From NCBI GenBank assembly GCA_024639145.1, contig JAHEIZ010000016.1, positions 1 to 64,000 of the forward strand: a DNA stretch of 64,000 nt, in the 5' to 3' direction. Shown here piece by piece: positions 8,277 through 16,248 of the stretch; the first letter of the stretch is position 1; every line of letters begins with the position of its first letter. The translations under genes and the position numbers were made by a program. Origin of the DNA: Actinomycetes bacterium (GTDB taxonomy: Bacteria; Actinomycetota; Actinomycetes; S36-B12). Under the pieces are notes generated by a model. The model was not told the origin of the DNA. It did not search any database and saw nothing but the letters and a program-made list of their open reading frames with translations.

Positions 8277-8642
8277 ATGGCTGCAGGATGGATCTACTCC
8301 ATCTATACGGAGATCGACCCTGCGTATCGAAAAGCGTTCGGGACGGCTAACTGGCAGGCAGCACTAGATGCTGGCTGCATCAAGACGGATATCTCGTGGG
8401 AGGGCACGACCTTCACGATCAATCCTCTTGAGGCCCTCGTCGCCAGCGGTGTCGCCGAGCAGGTAGCCGACAATATCGGCTTCCCGAACATCTATGCCGT
8501 TCCTCGAACTGCACTCGTGGAGGCCTACGAGAAGTGGCTGAGTGATGAAGCACATGCTTCGGCTTGGATCACGAACGGCATCGCATCCGTTCGTGACCTT
8601 GAGGCTCCAAACCTCATCGTTGAAGTCTGGGATCGGGACTAG
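8277..8642 (+). CDS. Hypothetical protein
   Basis: The ATG at 8277 is preceded by AGGAGG at 9 bases, which decides against the longer frame. The 121-residue product (MAAGWIYSIYTEIDPAYRK...) is soluble and acidic with no recognised domain. It closes the plus-strand run that begins at 7043 and converges on the 8660-9118 gene. Confidence 0.55.
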   Translation: MAAGWIYSIYTEIDPAYRKAFGTANWQAALDAGCIKTDISWEGTTFTINPLEALVASGVAEQVADNIGFPNIYAVPRTALVEAYEKWLSDEAHASAWITNGIASVRDLEAPNLIVEVWDRD

Positions 8643-8659
8643 GCCGCCGTACGGCTGCC

Positions 8660-9118
8660 TCAACGATCCAAGAGCGACCAGTTCTCCAGGTACTCGTCCA
8701 TCCAGTTCGCGTCCCTGACAGGCACATTCGGGCTGAGGTTTCGCATCGGGCTATCCCGATGCTCCGCACCGTTTCGGCCAGGAGTGGCCAACCAAGTCGC
8801 GTGACTCTCGCGGATCACCGCTGCGACCACAGAAGCGGGCATCACGTGCACGGTTGGGTGCTCCACCGCGAGATTGACGAAGCAGTAGACGAGGTCTAAG
8901 TCTTCAATCTGTTCGTGCTTCTCGTTCATCGCCCAACTTCGACCATGGCTACTGGTCTTGACCTGCACGAGGAATGGGCTGCCACCGTCTAGGTAGTTGA
9001 CCAGAATGTCTGCCTTACGCACACCGCGTGGAGCCTGTGCCGCGAGCATGCCTCGCGCCAACAGGCGAGACAGAACAAGATGCTCTCCCGCTGCGCCGAT
9101 CAATGCCTTGTCAACCAT
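8660..9118 (-). CDS. PD-(D/E)XK nuclease-fold protein (putative restriction-type endonuclease)
   Basis: The ATG at 9118 follows GGGGGT and gives 152 residues. The arrangement is that of a PD-(D/E)XK nuclease domain: E12 in GAAGEHLVLSRLLARG, D37 in KADILV, and Q-V-K at 52-54 in FLVQVKTSS. In this fold the Asp, Glu/Gln and Lys line the metal-dependent active site; here Gln replaces the usual Glu before the Lys, which also occurs in Holliday-junction-resolvase-like and housekeeping members. Its substrate is unknown. It lies at the edge of a nuclease-rich region that includes the type I restriction operon. Confidence 0.65.
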   Translation of the reverse strand: MVDKALIGAAGEHLVLSRLLARGMLAAQAPRGVRKADILVNYLDGGSPFLVQVKTSSHGRSWAMNEKHEQIEDLDLVYCFVNLAVEHPTVHVMPASVVAAVIRESHATWLATPGRNGAEHRDSPMRNLSPNVPVRDANWMDEYLENWSLLDR

Positions 9119-9171
9119 GCTGACCCCCGTTCGTTCCATCAGGCTATTGGACTTTGCGACCAATACGTGGA

Positions 9172-9825
9172 CTATTCAGGGTGCACACGAAGCAGTGGCC
9201 AAATCGTGGAGAAGGCATAGTCAACGCCTGCATCGTCCGACTCCCACTTGTGCATTCCATCGAGATGATCGATCTGCATGCCAATGCTCAACGCAGCAAT
9301 GGCAGCGGGCCGAACATCAGGATCGATCTCGCCTCGCCGTTGACCCTCTTCGATTTGCCTTGCGAACTCTCGTTCGCGCGGAATCAACACATGTTCCCGC
9401 AGTGCGGTCAGCAACTCTGGGACGGTCTCACGGTGAACTAAGGCAGTAGCGAGCACCTTGGTGAACAGCGGTTCACCTGTACTCACGATCTCGATGAATC
9501 GTCGCACTCGCTCACGAGTCGAACCATCGCCCACGTCGATGGCCTGCCAGTCCGGCAGTTGCCGGATGGCGGCAAGACAGAGTTCCAGTTTGTTCTCGTA
9601 ATGCCTGTAGACCGTGCGCTTGCTCATACCTGCGTGGAGGGCGACGTCGTCCATGACCAGTTCGCCATACCCTCGCTGGGCCATGAGGCGTAGGGCAGTC
9701 AGGGCGAGTCGTTCGTGGGCCGCCTCCCACACTGCTCCCCCCTTACGTACGCCCAGTGGGGTCTTGCGTCGCCCACTGGGGAATCGCTCAGATTCAGGCT
9801 CTTCCATGAGGGATTCCGGGGTCAT
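9172..9825 (-). CDS. TetR family transcriptional regulator
   Basis: From the ATG at 9825 (GGAAG upstream) the protein is 217 residues. A TetR helix-turn-helix is clear at about 35-80: ALRLMAQRGYGELVMDDVAL then HAGMSKRTVYRHYENKLEL. The C-terminal ligand-binding half is helical, of the TetR_C kind. It is transcribed divergently from the GTPase gene at 9926, the usual arrangement for a TetR repressor and its target. The inducer is unknown. Confidence 0.85.
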   Translation of the reverse strand: MTPESLMEEPESERFPSGRRKTPLGVRKGGAVWEAAHERLALTALRLMAQRGYGELVMDDVALHAGMSKRTVYRHYENKLELCLAAIRQLPDWQAIDVGDGSTRERVRRFIEIVSTGEPLFTKVLATALVHRETVPELLTALREHVLIPREREFARQIEEGQRRGEIDPDVRPAAIAALSIGMQIDHLDGMHKWESDDAGVDYAFSTIWPLLRVHPE

Positions 9826-9845
9826 GTAGGAATTCTTCCACATTC

Positions 9846-9893
9846 TTGACATGAATAGGTTTACCTTCGTCGTACATGGGTACACCTTGTCGT
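9846..9893. promoter_or_regulatory. Candidate TetR operator/promoter region
   Basis: The 100-base divergent spacer contains TTGACA (9846-9851), an imperfect palindrome AGGTTTACCT (9857-9866), and two copies of ACCTT followed by GTCGT-like bases starting at 9863 and 9884, a 21-base offset (two helical turns). These are plausible operator half-sites for the TetR protein, inferred from position and symmetry only. Confidence 0.3.
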
Positions 9894-9925
9894 GTCAGTT
9901 AGTAACTATCGAACGGGGAGGAACC

Positions 9926-11131
9926 ATGTCGAGTTCAACAACCACGCTGTCAGCGGCCGATGACAACGAGGACTTCAACGAGCAGTTCGAATCCGGCTTC
10001 GCCGGAGCCCACAGCAAACTTGGGCGTTTCAATCTGGCCATCTTCGGCCAAACAGGTGCTGGGAAGAGCACCCTCGTGAACGCTGTCTTCGGGGCCAAGG
10101 TCGCCGAAACCGGAATTGGCCTCCCGGTTTCCACGGAGACCACGTACTACGTATGTAGGGACGGCCTGCTCGGGTTATACGACTCCAAGGGCTTCGAGAC
10201 TGGGCAAAGCGCCAAAGACATCTCGAAGTTCATGAGCAAGGAGATCGAGACCCTCTGGAAGAAGCCTGCAGAGGAACGACTCCACGTCATTTGGTACGTG
10301 ATGTCAGCAACGTCGAAGCGCATTGATGCGCAGCAGATGGAGTTCATGCGCGAACTCAATGGCAAGGGGCTCCCTCTCATCGTCGTTCTGACCCATACCG
10401 ACAAAGAGGTCGAGACTGGTCACTACGACGAGGACGCCATCCAGTTTGCGGACGAGATCGCGAATGCGGTTGGCGACTACATCGTTGGGGGCCGACCTGT
10501 CATGGTGCAGTCGATTGCTCGCCCCAAGAAGCACCAGCCCGCTCACGGGCTGGAAGCTCTGCTCGATGCCACCTTTCTCGCTGCACCAGCAGGAGTTCGC
10601 AACGCACTGATCGCAGCACAGCAACTTGATCTCAAGAGCAAGCGTGAAGCGGCTGAGGTTTCGATCGCTCTTGCTGCAACTGCGGCAGGCGCCATGGGTT
10701 TTGTTCCTGTCCCGTTCGCAGATGCACCGATGATCGTTGGCGCGCAGGTAACGATGATGGCAGCGATCGCGGCGCAGTACGGACTCCTCGTCGATAAGTC
10801 GCACATGACCTCCCTCGCCAAGATCGCGCTGTTCTCGGGCGGGAGTGCTGCTGTAGCCGGGCGCGGATTGGCATCCGTGCTGAAGTTGGTTCCCGGTATC
10901 GGCACGGTCATCGGTGGAACCATCAATGCCGCTGTCGCCGGCGCCATTACTACGGGTGTCGGTTACGCGTGGATCGCGGTGTGCGAGCACCTCGCCTCTC
11001 TCGATATCGCCGAGCGCGAGGATGTCCTCGCCCAGACGGAGATGATCACCGGGCTGTTCAAGTCCTCATTCGGCAAGAGCCTTCCTCCGATTGACCTCTC
11101 CGCTTTTCCCCCCATCGAGAAGTCGGCCTAA
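9926..11131 (+). CDS. Era-like GTPase with C-terminal DUF697-type membrane region
   Basis: The ATG at 9926, behind GGGGAGG, gives 401 residues. The GTPase motifs are present: G1 GQTGAGKST at 41-49, G3 DSKG at 86-89, and a G4-like THTDK at 156-160 in place of NKxD. Residues about 230-370 are Ala/Gly-rich and hydrophobic with FVPVPFADAPMIVGAQ, typical of YcjF/DUF697-like domains that associate with membranes. It is divergent from a TetR gene. Related GTPases are linked to stress or membrane remodelling; a defence role is possible but only suggested by the neighbourhood. Confidence 0.8.
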   Translation: MSSSTTTLSAADDNEDFNEQFESGFAGAHSKLGRFNLAIFGQTGAGKSTLVNAVFGAKVAETGIGLPVSTETTYYVCRDGLLGLYDSKGFETGQSAKDISKFMSKEIETLWKKPAEERLHVIWYVMSATSKRIDAQQMEFMRELNGKGLPLIVVLTHTDKEVETGHYDEDAIQFADEIANAVGDYIVGGRPVMVQSIARPKKHQPAHGLEALLDATFLAAPAGVRNALIAAQQLDLKSKREAAEVSIALAATAAGAMGFVPVPFADAPMIVGAQVTMMAAIAAQYGLLVDKSHMTSLAKIALFSGGSAAVAGRGLASVLKLVPGIGTVIGGTINAAVAGAITTGVGYAWIAVCEHLASLDIAEREDVLAQTEMITGLFKSSFGKSLPPIDLSAFPPIEKSA

Positions 11132-11137
11132 GCATCA

Positions 11138-11169
11138 CCTTCCCCCGATGCCTGCGCATCGGGGGAAGG
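11138..11169. terminator. Perfect 14-bp hairpin after the GTPase gene
   Basis: CCTTCCCCCGATGC and GCATCGGGGGAAGG pair perfectly around a 4-base loop, starting 7 bases after the GTPase stop. There is no T-run, so it may be a 3' mRNA stabiliser or a factor-assisted terminator that separates the GTPase from the 11206 gene. Confidence 0.6.
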
Positions 11170-11205
11170 CCCGCCTCGTCGTTCTCCGTCGAAAGGACGT
11201 TAGGA

Positions 11206-11757
11206 ATGGACGCCGTCGAATGGCAGGTTCTCGATCCTGCCTCGAAGAGCCACCCCCAGCAATTGCTGAAGATCTTCATCAATGCGATGGGCTCGCCCCA
11301 ACTCCGTCAGTTGGTGATCCAACATCCGGATATGTCTACGGACCCGCTGATTCAGTTCATCCAGACACACGAACTCGGTGACCTGGCCTTATCCATGACG
11401 GCAGACCGAGGAGTGCTCATGCACTTCGCGCAGGACGTCAATCCGCAATTCCGCGCGATCGTCGCGTTCAATGCTGACGTTCCTGAGGATCTGGCCGAGG
11501 TACTGGCGAAGGACCTCCATCAGGGTGTCCGAGTAAATGCCGTCTACGCTCCGTCGCTTCGCGTCAGCACTCGTGTCCGCTTGTCGCGGCACGATGCAAG
11601 CGCCGAAGTGCGCGATGAAGCTTGGCATGCACTCACCACGGTGAATGGCCGAGCGATGGTTGATGGCGCTCGGCTGGCCACTCACGATTTCGATGATTCC
11701 GAGGGATCCGATTCAACTGAGGATCGCGAGATCTGGGTCCTCTACCTTCCCATCTAG
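11206..11757 (+). CDS. Hypothetical helical (HEAT-like?) protein
   Basis: A 183-residue soluble protein with GAAAGGA upstream of the ATG. The middle (about residues 60-140) consists of short helical units with recurrent VN-A and VR-EA patterns such as RAIVAFNADVPEDLAEVLAK and SAEVRDEAWHAL, reminiscent of HEAT or leucine-rich-repeat-variant proteins. I cannot assign a family firmly. It follows the GTPase gene in the same direction, beyond the 14-bp hairpin. Confidence 0.55.
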   Translation: MDAVEWQVLDPASKSHPQQLLKIFINAMGSPQLRQLVIQHPDMSTDPLIQFIQTHELGDLALSMTADRGVLMHFAQDVNPQFRAIVAFNADVPEDLAEVLAKDLHQGVRVNAVYAPSLRVSTRVRLSRHDASAEVRDEAWHALTTVNGRAMVDGARLATHDFDDSEGSDSTEDREIWVLYLPI

Positions 11758-11823
11758 GCCATCGAGCCAGCAACACACGCATCACGAATTCCACCGACCC
11801 CACCAACACACAATTGGAGAACC

Positions 11824-12126
11824 ATGAAGATCAATCGCAAGGTCACCACCGCTCTCGTCGCTGGAGCGATCTCTTGCATCGGCTTCGCCATGTCCACCAT
11901 TCCGGCTTCCGCCGCTCCATGCTCCCTCTTCAAGTCGAACGGGATAACCACGGGCATGTGCGGATCAAAGCCCTACTTCTCCACGGAGGTCGGTGGCCAA
12001 GAGTTCGGAACCATTGGCCGAACTCCCTTCTCGCTGCGTGACTTCGGCAACGGGTACAGCAGTGGCTTCTACGGAAACAAGCCCCTTTCGTGCATGGGCT
12101 CAGGGGTGTTCAGGAACTGCTGGTAA
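11824..12126 (+). CDS. Small secreted cysteine-containing protein
   Basis: The protein is 100 residues with a clear signal peptide ending in IPASAA at about residue 31. The mature part of about 69 residues is rich in Gly, Phe and Tyr and has four cysteines (APCSLF, GMCGS, LSCMG, RNCW), which could form two disulfides. TTGGAG precedes the ATG. It ends in a C-terminal tryptophan. Function unknown; a secreted peptide or surface protein is the obvious reading. Confidence 0.65.
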   Translation: MKINRKVTTALVAGAISCIGFAMSTIPASAAPCSLFKSNGITTGMCGSKPYFSTEVGGQEFGTIGRTPFSLRDFGNGYSSGFYGNKPLSCMGSGVFRNCW

Positions 12127-12135
12127 CCCGCGTTC

Positions 12136-12750
12136 CTACTCACTCCTCGGATCGCTGAGTCCCAACTCGTCCAGCGTGTACTCGGACTTGCCGTAGTTGC
12201 AGGGCCAGCAGCACGTCGCCAGGTTCTCTGGTGTCGTGCGTCCTCCCCTGCTGTGCGGTTCAACGTGATCCAAGGTTCCTGAGAAGACCAACTTGATTCC
12301 GTGACGTTGGGAATTCGTGCCCAGCGTCGGGAAGTTGTCCGCGCCGACCTGGTCACGGAACTTGGTGAATTCTGAACCTGGCAGGACTGGCATGCGGCAG
12401 TACTGGCAGGTGTAGCCGTCTCGCTCCATCAACTGTCGTTCGATGGATGCGAAGGTCTTCACTGGATCCTTGTCGATCACGTCAGGCTTGGGTTCAAGCC
12501 CGAAGTGCATCGCCCTGAACCGTCCAGAGTTCTGGGCATGCTCGTCGAACCATTCGTTCAGGTCCCTGTCACGGGTTCGTTCAAGGTGTCTGAGGGCAGA
12601 CTCCACGTCGCCTTCATCGGCGGCTCTACGGGCCTCCTGGAAGGCCTCAAAGGCCTCCAGGAACCACTCCTTCGGCACCAGCGGCGAGGTGGTGCTCCAG
12701 GTGCGGACGTCCGTGCCCAGTTCGGTGCACGAAGTGGTTCCTCGGCACAT
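12136..12750 (-). CDS. HNH endonuclease following hsdR
   Basis: The 204-residue protein has an HNH nuclease domain in its second half: CQYC at 115-118, LDHVEPHSRGG around 160-170 with the catalytic His, N176, and CCWPCNYGKS at 180-189. The N-terminal half is helical and unassigned. The ATG is one base past the hsdR stop, so translation is probably coupled to it. It may be an extra nuclease of the restriction locus or a passenger gene. Confidence 0.8.
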   Translation of the reverse strand: MCRGTTSCTELGTDVRTWSTTSPLVPKEWFLEAFEAFQEARRAADEGDVESALRHLERTRDRDLNEWFDEHAQNSGRFRAMHFGLEPKPDVIDKDPVKTFASIERQLMERDGYTCQYCRMPVLPGSEFTKFRDQVGADNFPTLGTNSQRHGIKLVFSGTLDHVEPHSRGGRTTPENLATCCWPCNYGKSEYTLDELGLSDPRSE

Positions 12751-12751
12751 G

Positions 12752-15121
12752 TCAGCCGACGCGGTACAAGTGCCGCTGCAGGTCCACGAAGGTCTCCCTT
12801 GCGGCATCTGCCCCACCAAGGGCAGCCATGCCGTCCTGCAACGCCTGGTACTTCAACTGCAGCAGCATCGGCAGTTTGTCGCTGTCGAGTTCATCGACAC
12901 CAGAAGCGATGTACCTATCCAAGACGAAGTGGATGAAGTCAGCCTGCTGAGGGCTCAAGGCCTGCTGAAGTTCAGGCCTAGTAGCCATGACTCGCTCCAT
13001 CCTGCTGATGGGTTGCTTCGCGAAAGCCACGAACTCCAACACATCGAACAGGTCGCTGTCCTCTGCATCGATGAGAGTCTGGATTTCCTCCAGGCTCTCT
13101 TCGGGGAAGCCAGCTTCAGCGAGTCTGCCGAGCAGAGCCCGTCGAGTGACGGGATCCGACCAGATGGTTCTCAGTTCCTCCTCCGAGGAGAAGAAGTCAG
13201 GCAGCGTCAATGTGTCGAAGAGGTAGGTGATGAATGCCTCCGCCGACATTGGCATGCCATCTGGACCCATGAAAGTGGTCTGGCTCATGTATTGGATGGC
13301 TCGTTCTTTGCCATCCCTCAACTTGATGACCAACTTGTCCTTCCGAGGAGGTGGAGGATCAATCGGTGGCTTGGGCTCGGGACCTGGTCCTGGGCCTGGG
13401 CCAGGTGCTGGGAGTTCGACAGGATCCCCATCCCATTCGGGATCAGCGAAGTGATGATGCGCATCAACGAAATCGTAGATCGTGAAGTAGTCCTTGCCGT
13501 CGAACAGTCGAGTGCCTCGACCGATGATCTGCTTGAACTCGATCATTGAACCAATCGGACGCAGAAGAACGATGTTGCGGACGTTCAGAGCATCCACACC
13601 AGTCGACAACTTCTGCGACGTTGTCAGGATGGTGGGGATGGTCTTGTCGTTGTCCTGGAACTTTCTCAGGTATTGCTCGCCGAGTTCACCGTCGTTGGCG
13701 GTGACTCGATGACAGAAATCAGGGCTAGGTGACTTGGCGTACTGGTTGATCATGTCTCTGATGATGAGCGCATGCCACTGGTTGGCGCAGAAGACGAGGG
13801 TCTTCTCGTCCAACCCGATCTCGTCCATGAACAGTTTCACGCGCAGTTCCTCGCGTGCCTTGATGAAGATCTTCGAGTTGAACTCTGACTCCTTGTACAC
13901 CTTGCCCAGTTCGACCTCTCCTTCAAGGATGAGGTCGTCTGGGGTGTACTGATACTCGTCGATGGTCGTGTCGAACTGGCGCACCCTGAAGGGCGTCAGG
14001 AAACCGTCATTGATGCCATCCTTCAACGAGTAGGTGAAGACAGGATCACCGAAGTAGTTGTACGTGTTTGCGTTGATGTCTCGACGCGGCGTCGCGGTGA
14101 GTCCCAGTTGGGTGGCAGGCGAGAAGTACTCCAGGATGCCTCGCCAATTCGACTCATCATTCGCGCCACCTCGGTGGCACTCGTCGATGATGATGAAGTC
14201 GAAGAAGTCTGGCGGGTATTGCTCGAAGTTCGCAACCGTCAACGGCTCGAACACTTCAACGGACTCCCCCGTCTCGCCATCGACCAGGTCATCCTCGATG
14301 ACCTCAGTAGTGCCAGACATGAAGGATTGGAAGATGGTGAAGAAGATGCTGCCGTTCTTCGGCACGCCACCCTTCTTGCGCACCTCCGCAGGAGTCATGC
14401 GCACCATGGCGTCTTCAGGGAACGCACCGAAGGCGTTGTATGCCTGATTTGCGAGGATGTTCCTGTCCGCAAGGAACAGGATCCTCGGTCTGCGCGCGGC
14501 CTGCCCAGTGTGGTTCCAACGAGACTGGAACAACTTCCACGAAATCTGGAACGCGATGGCGGTTTTACCGGTACCCGTGGCGAGAGTAAGCAGGATGCGC
14601 TTGTCGCCCTTAGCGATGGCGTCGAGGACTCGCTGCACGGCGATCTGTTGGTAGTAGCGAGGCTGCCAAAGCCCACCCTTGTCCTCGTACGGGATCTCGG
14701 AGAAGGCCTGCTGCCAGGCATTCTCCTCAGCGAACGTCATAGCCCACAGTTCGTCGGGAGTCGGGTACTTCTCGATCTCCCCCTCGACACCCGTCTGCAT
14801 GTCACTTAGGTAGATCTGACGACCATTGGTGGAGATGGCGAAGCGGATGGCCATCTTGTCGCTGTACGTCTTCGCCTGTGCAAGACCTTCGGTGTGGTGA
14901 AGGTCTTCCTTCTTCGCTTCAATGACCGCCAGTTTCCGGCCTCGGCATTCAAGGACGTAGTCGGCGATCAATGCTGGGGCACGCTTGCCACCAGCCTGGA
15001 TGCGACCCTTGGTGATCTGGTACTCGTAGTTGATACGTGAACCGTTGTTCTGAGCCCAGCCTGCTTGCTGCAGTGCCGGGTCGATGAGTTCGGCGCGGGT
15101 AGCGGCTTCGTTGCGCGTCAT
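12752..15121 (-). CDS. hsdR: Type I restriction enzyme R subunit (EcoEI-like)
   Basis: HsdR translocates and cleaves unmethylated DNA in the type I complex. In order: a nuclease domain with D54 and E68-A-K70 (LAVIEAKKED), a superfamily 2 helicase core with Walker A ATGTGKT at 181-187 and the DECH box at 313-316, the second RecA lobe with QIIGRGTRLFDGKDYF, a Pro/Gly linker around 585-605 (PGPGPGPGPEPKPP), and an EcoEI-type C-terminal helical domain that contacts the methylase. At 789 residues the length fits the EcoEI group. Its ATG overlaps the hsdS stop by 4 bases. Confidence 0.95.
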   Translation of the reverse strand: MTRNEAATRAELIDPALQQAGWAQNNGSRINYEYQITKGRIQAGGKRAPALIADYVLECRGRKLAVIEAKKEDLHHTEGLAQAKTYSDKMAIRFAISTNGRQIYLSDMQTGVEGEIEKYPTPDELWAMTFAEENAWQQAFSEIPYEDKGGLWQPRYYQQIAVQRVLDAIAKGDKRILLTLATGTGKTAIAFQISWKLFQSRWNHTGQAARRPRILFLADRNILANQAYNAFGAFPEDAMVRMTPAEVRKKGGVPKNGSIFFTIFQSFMSGTTEVIEDDLVDGETGESVEVFEPLTVANFEQYPPDFFDFIIIDECHRGGANDESNWRGILEYFSPATQLGLTATPRRDINANTYNYFGDPVFTYSLKDGINDGFLTPFRVRQFDTTIDEYQYTPDDLILEGEVELGKVYKESEFNSKIFIKAREELRVKLFMDEIGLDEKTLVFCANQWHALIIRDMINQYAKSPSPDFCHRVTANDGELGEQYLRKFQDNDKTIPTILTTSQKLSTGVDALNVRNIVLLRPIGSMIEFKQIIGRGTRLFDGKDYFTIYDFVDAHHHFADPEWDGDPVELPAPGPGPGPGPEPKPPIDPPPPRKDKLVIKLRDGKERAIQYMSQTTFMGPDGMPMSAEAFITYLFDTLTLPDFFSSEEELRTIWSDPVTRRALLGRLAEAGFPEESLEEIQTLIDAEDSDLFDVLEFVAFAKQPISRMERVMATRPELQQALSPQQADFIHFVLDRYIASGVDELDSDKLPMLLQLKYQALQDGMAALGGADAARETFVDLQRHLYRVG

Positions 15122-16248
15122 ACCGCGCCCTTGAGAATGTACTCCGAAACGAGAGTTGCCAGTTCGTCTTGCAGACCTCGGCGCTGAGCAGCAATTAGTG
15201 TCAACTCAGTCGACGATTCCAGGAGGGCCTCGATGCGCGCAACCGCTGCCTCCTGCGCATAGATTGACGGAAGAGGAACAAGTATCGCCCTGAACGCAGT
15301 GACCTCTAGGTTGCGCTGAGCAGTACCTCGCCCGAGGGAATAGATCAGATCCGAATTCGCGAGCAAGAAGAGATCGAGGTATCGCTGTTGAAGTCGGTGC
15401 TCATCCACTGTTGAGACTGTGAGCCCCGAATCGTTCAAGAAGAATTTACCAGGCACATATCGCACACATTCGGCTGACATGGCGAACCGGGAAACTATGT
15501 AGCAACTATCTCGATTCCAAGCATCTAGCCGAAAGGTCTCACCCCCGCCCCCATACACGGGGTATTCGGATCCCCCATCACGCTTGCGCGTGACACGGGT
15601 TCCGTAATCCACTTTCGCAATTTCATCTAGTGCGACCAGGTCACACTCAAGATCCGTGAATTCACCGACCAGTTGGGCCTCAATCGCGCGGTTAGCGAGC
15701 ACTGAGAAAACCTCAGCATTGCTCGTGAGCCGCTTAAGTTCGTTACCCACCTCATCCAACTTGGCGACGATTCGCTTCTGCTCATCTAGCGGTGGGAGAG
15801 GGATCTTCATCTCGAGAAGTCTTTCGAACTCGATGCTCTGGACAGTGGCACCTTGCTTCAAGTAGCCAGACAAGATTCGAGAGTTGCTGGCAATCAATAC
15901 TGAGGACAAGTACCTGCCATCGACTCCAGCAACTGGAACCCCGTACTTGACGTCCTGGTTCACGACGCACTCGAAAGGGACGAATGTGACGGGAAAGGTG
16001 TGGGCCAAGACCCCAGAGCGCACCACAACGGCCACACCGCCAGCAGGCCGGAGGCTCAATCCAGTTTCCTCGACAGCGATGAGTGTAACTCGCCTTTCAG
16101 TGCCCTGGAGGTAGGCAGACTTAACATCCTTGGAGGAGATCCACGGGACCTCTCCGTCCTGCCAAAAACGTGAATTCGACGTGCTCGGGGTCATGCCGCC
16201 ACCCCATTGAGCAAGATCCCGAAGTCGAACCATTGGCCACTTGGTCAC
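15118..16248 (-). CDS. hsdS: Type I restriction-modification specificity subunit
   Basis: HsdS reads the target sequence for both methylation and restriction. The 376-residue protein has two target-recognition halves, each followed by a helical spacer: the first begins WPMVRLRDLAQWGGGMTPS, with PLPPLDEQKRIVAKLDEV at its end; the second begins near residue 195, with VPLPSIYAQEAAVARIEALL at its end. It overlaps hsdM by 4 bases at its start and hsdR by 4 at its end. The base composition looks more AT-rich than its neighbours, as is usual for exchanged hsdS genes. The recognition site cannot be read from sequence. Confidence 0.93.
   Translation of the reverse strand: MTKWPMVRLRDLAQWGGGMTPSTSNSRFWQDGEVPWISSKDVKSAYLQGTERRVTLIAVEETGLSLRPAGGVAVVVRSGVLAHTFPVTFVPFECVVNQDVKYGVPVAGVDGRYLSSVLIASNSRILSGYLKQGATVQSIEFERLLEMKIPLPPLDEQKRIVAKLDEVGNELKRLTSNAEVFSVLANRAIEAQLVGEFTDLECDLVALDEIAKVDYGTRVTRKRDGGSEYPVYGGGGETFRLDAWNRDSCYIVSRFAMSAECVRYVPGKFFLNDSGLTVSTVDEHRLQQRYLDLFLLANSDLIYSLGRGTAQRNLEVTAFRAILVPLPSIYAQEAAVARIEALLESSTELTLIAAQRRGLQDELATLVSEYILKGAV

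Noticed and set aside
12443-13549. A 368-codon plus-strand frame
   Set aside because: Antisense to hsdR and the HNH gene; no ribosome binding site or domain.
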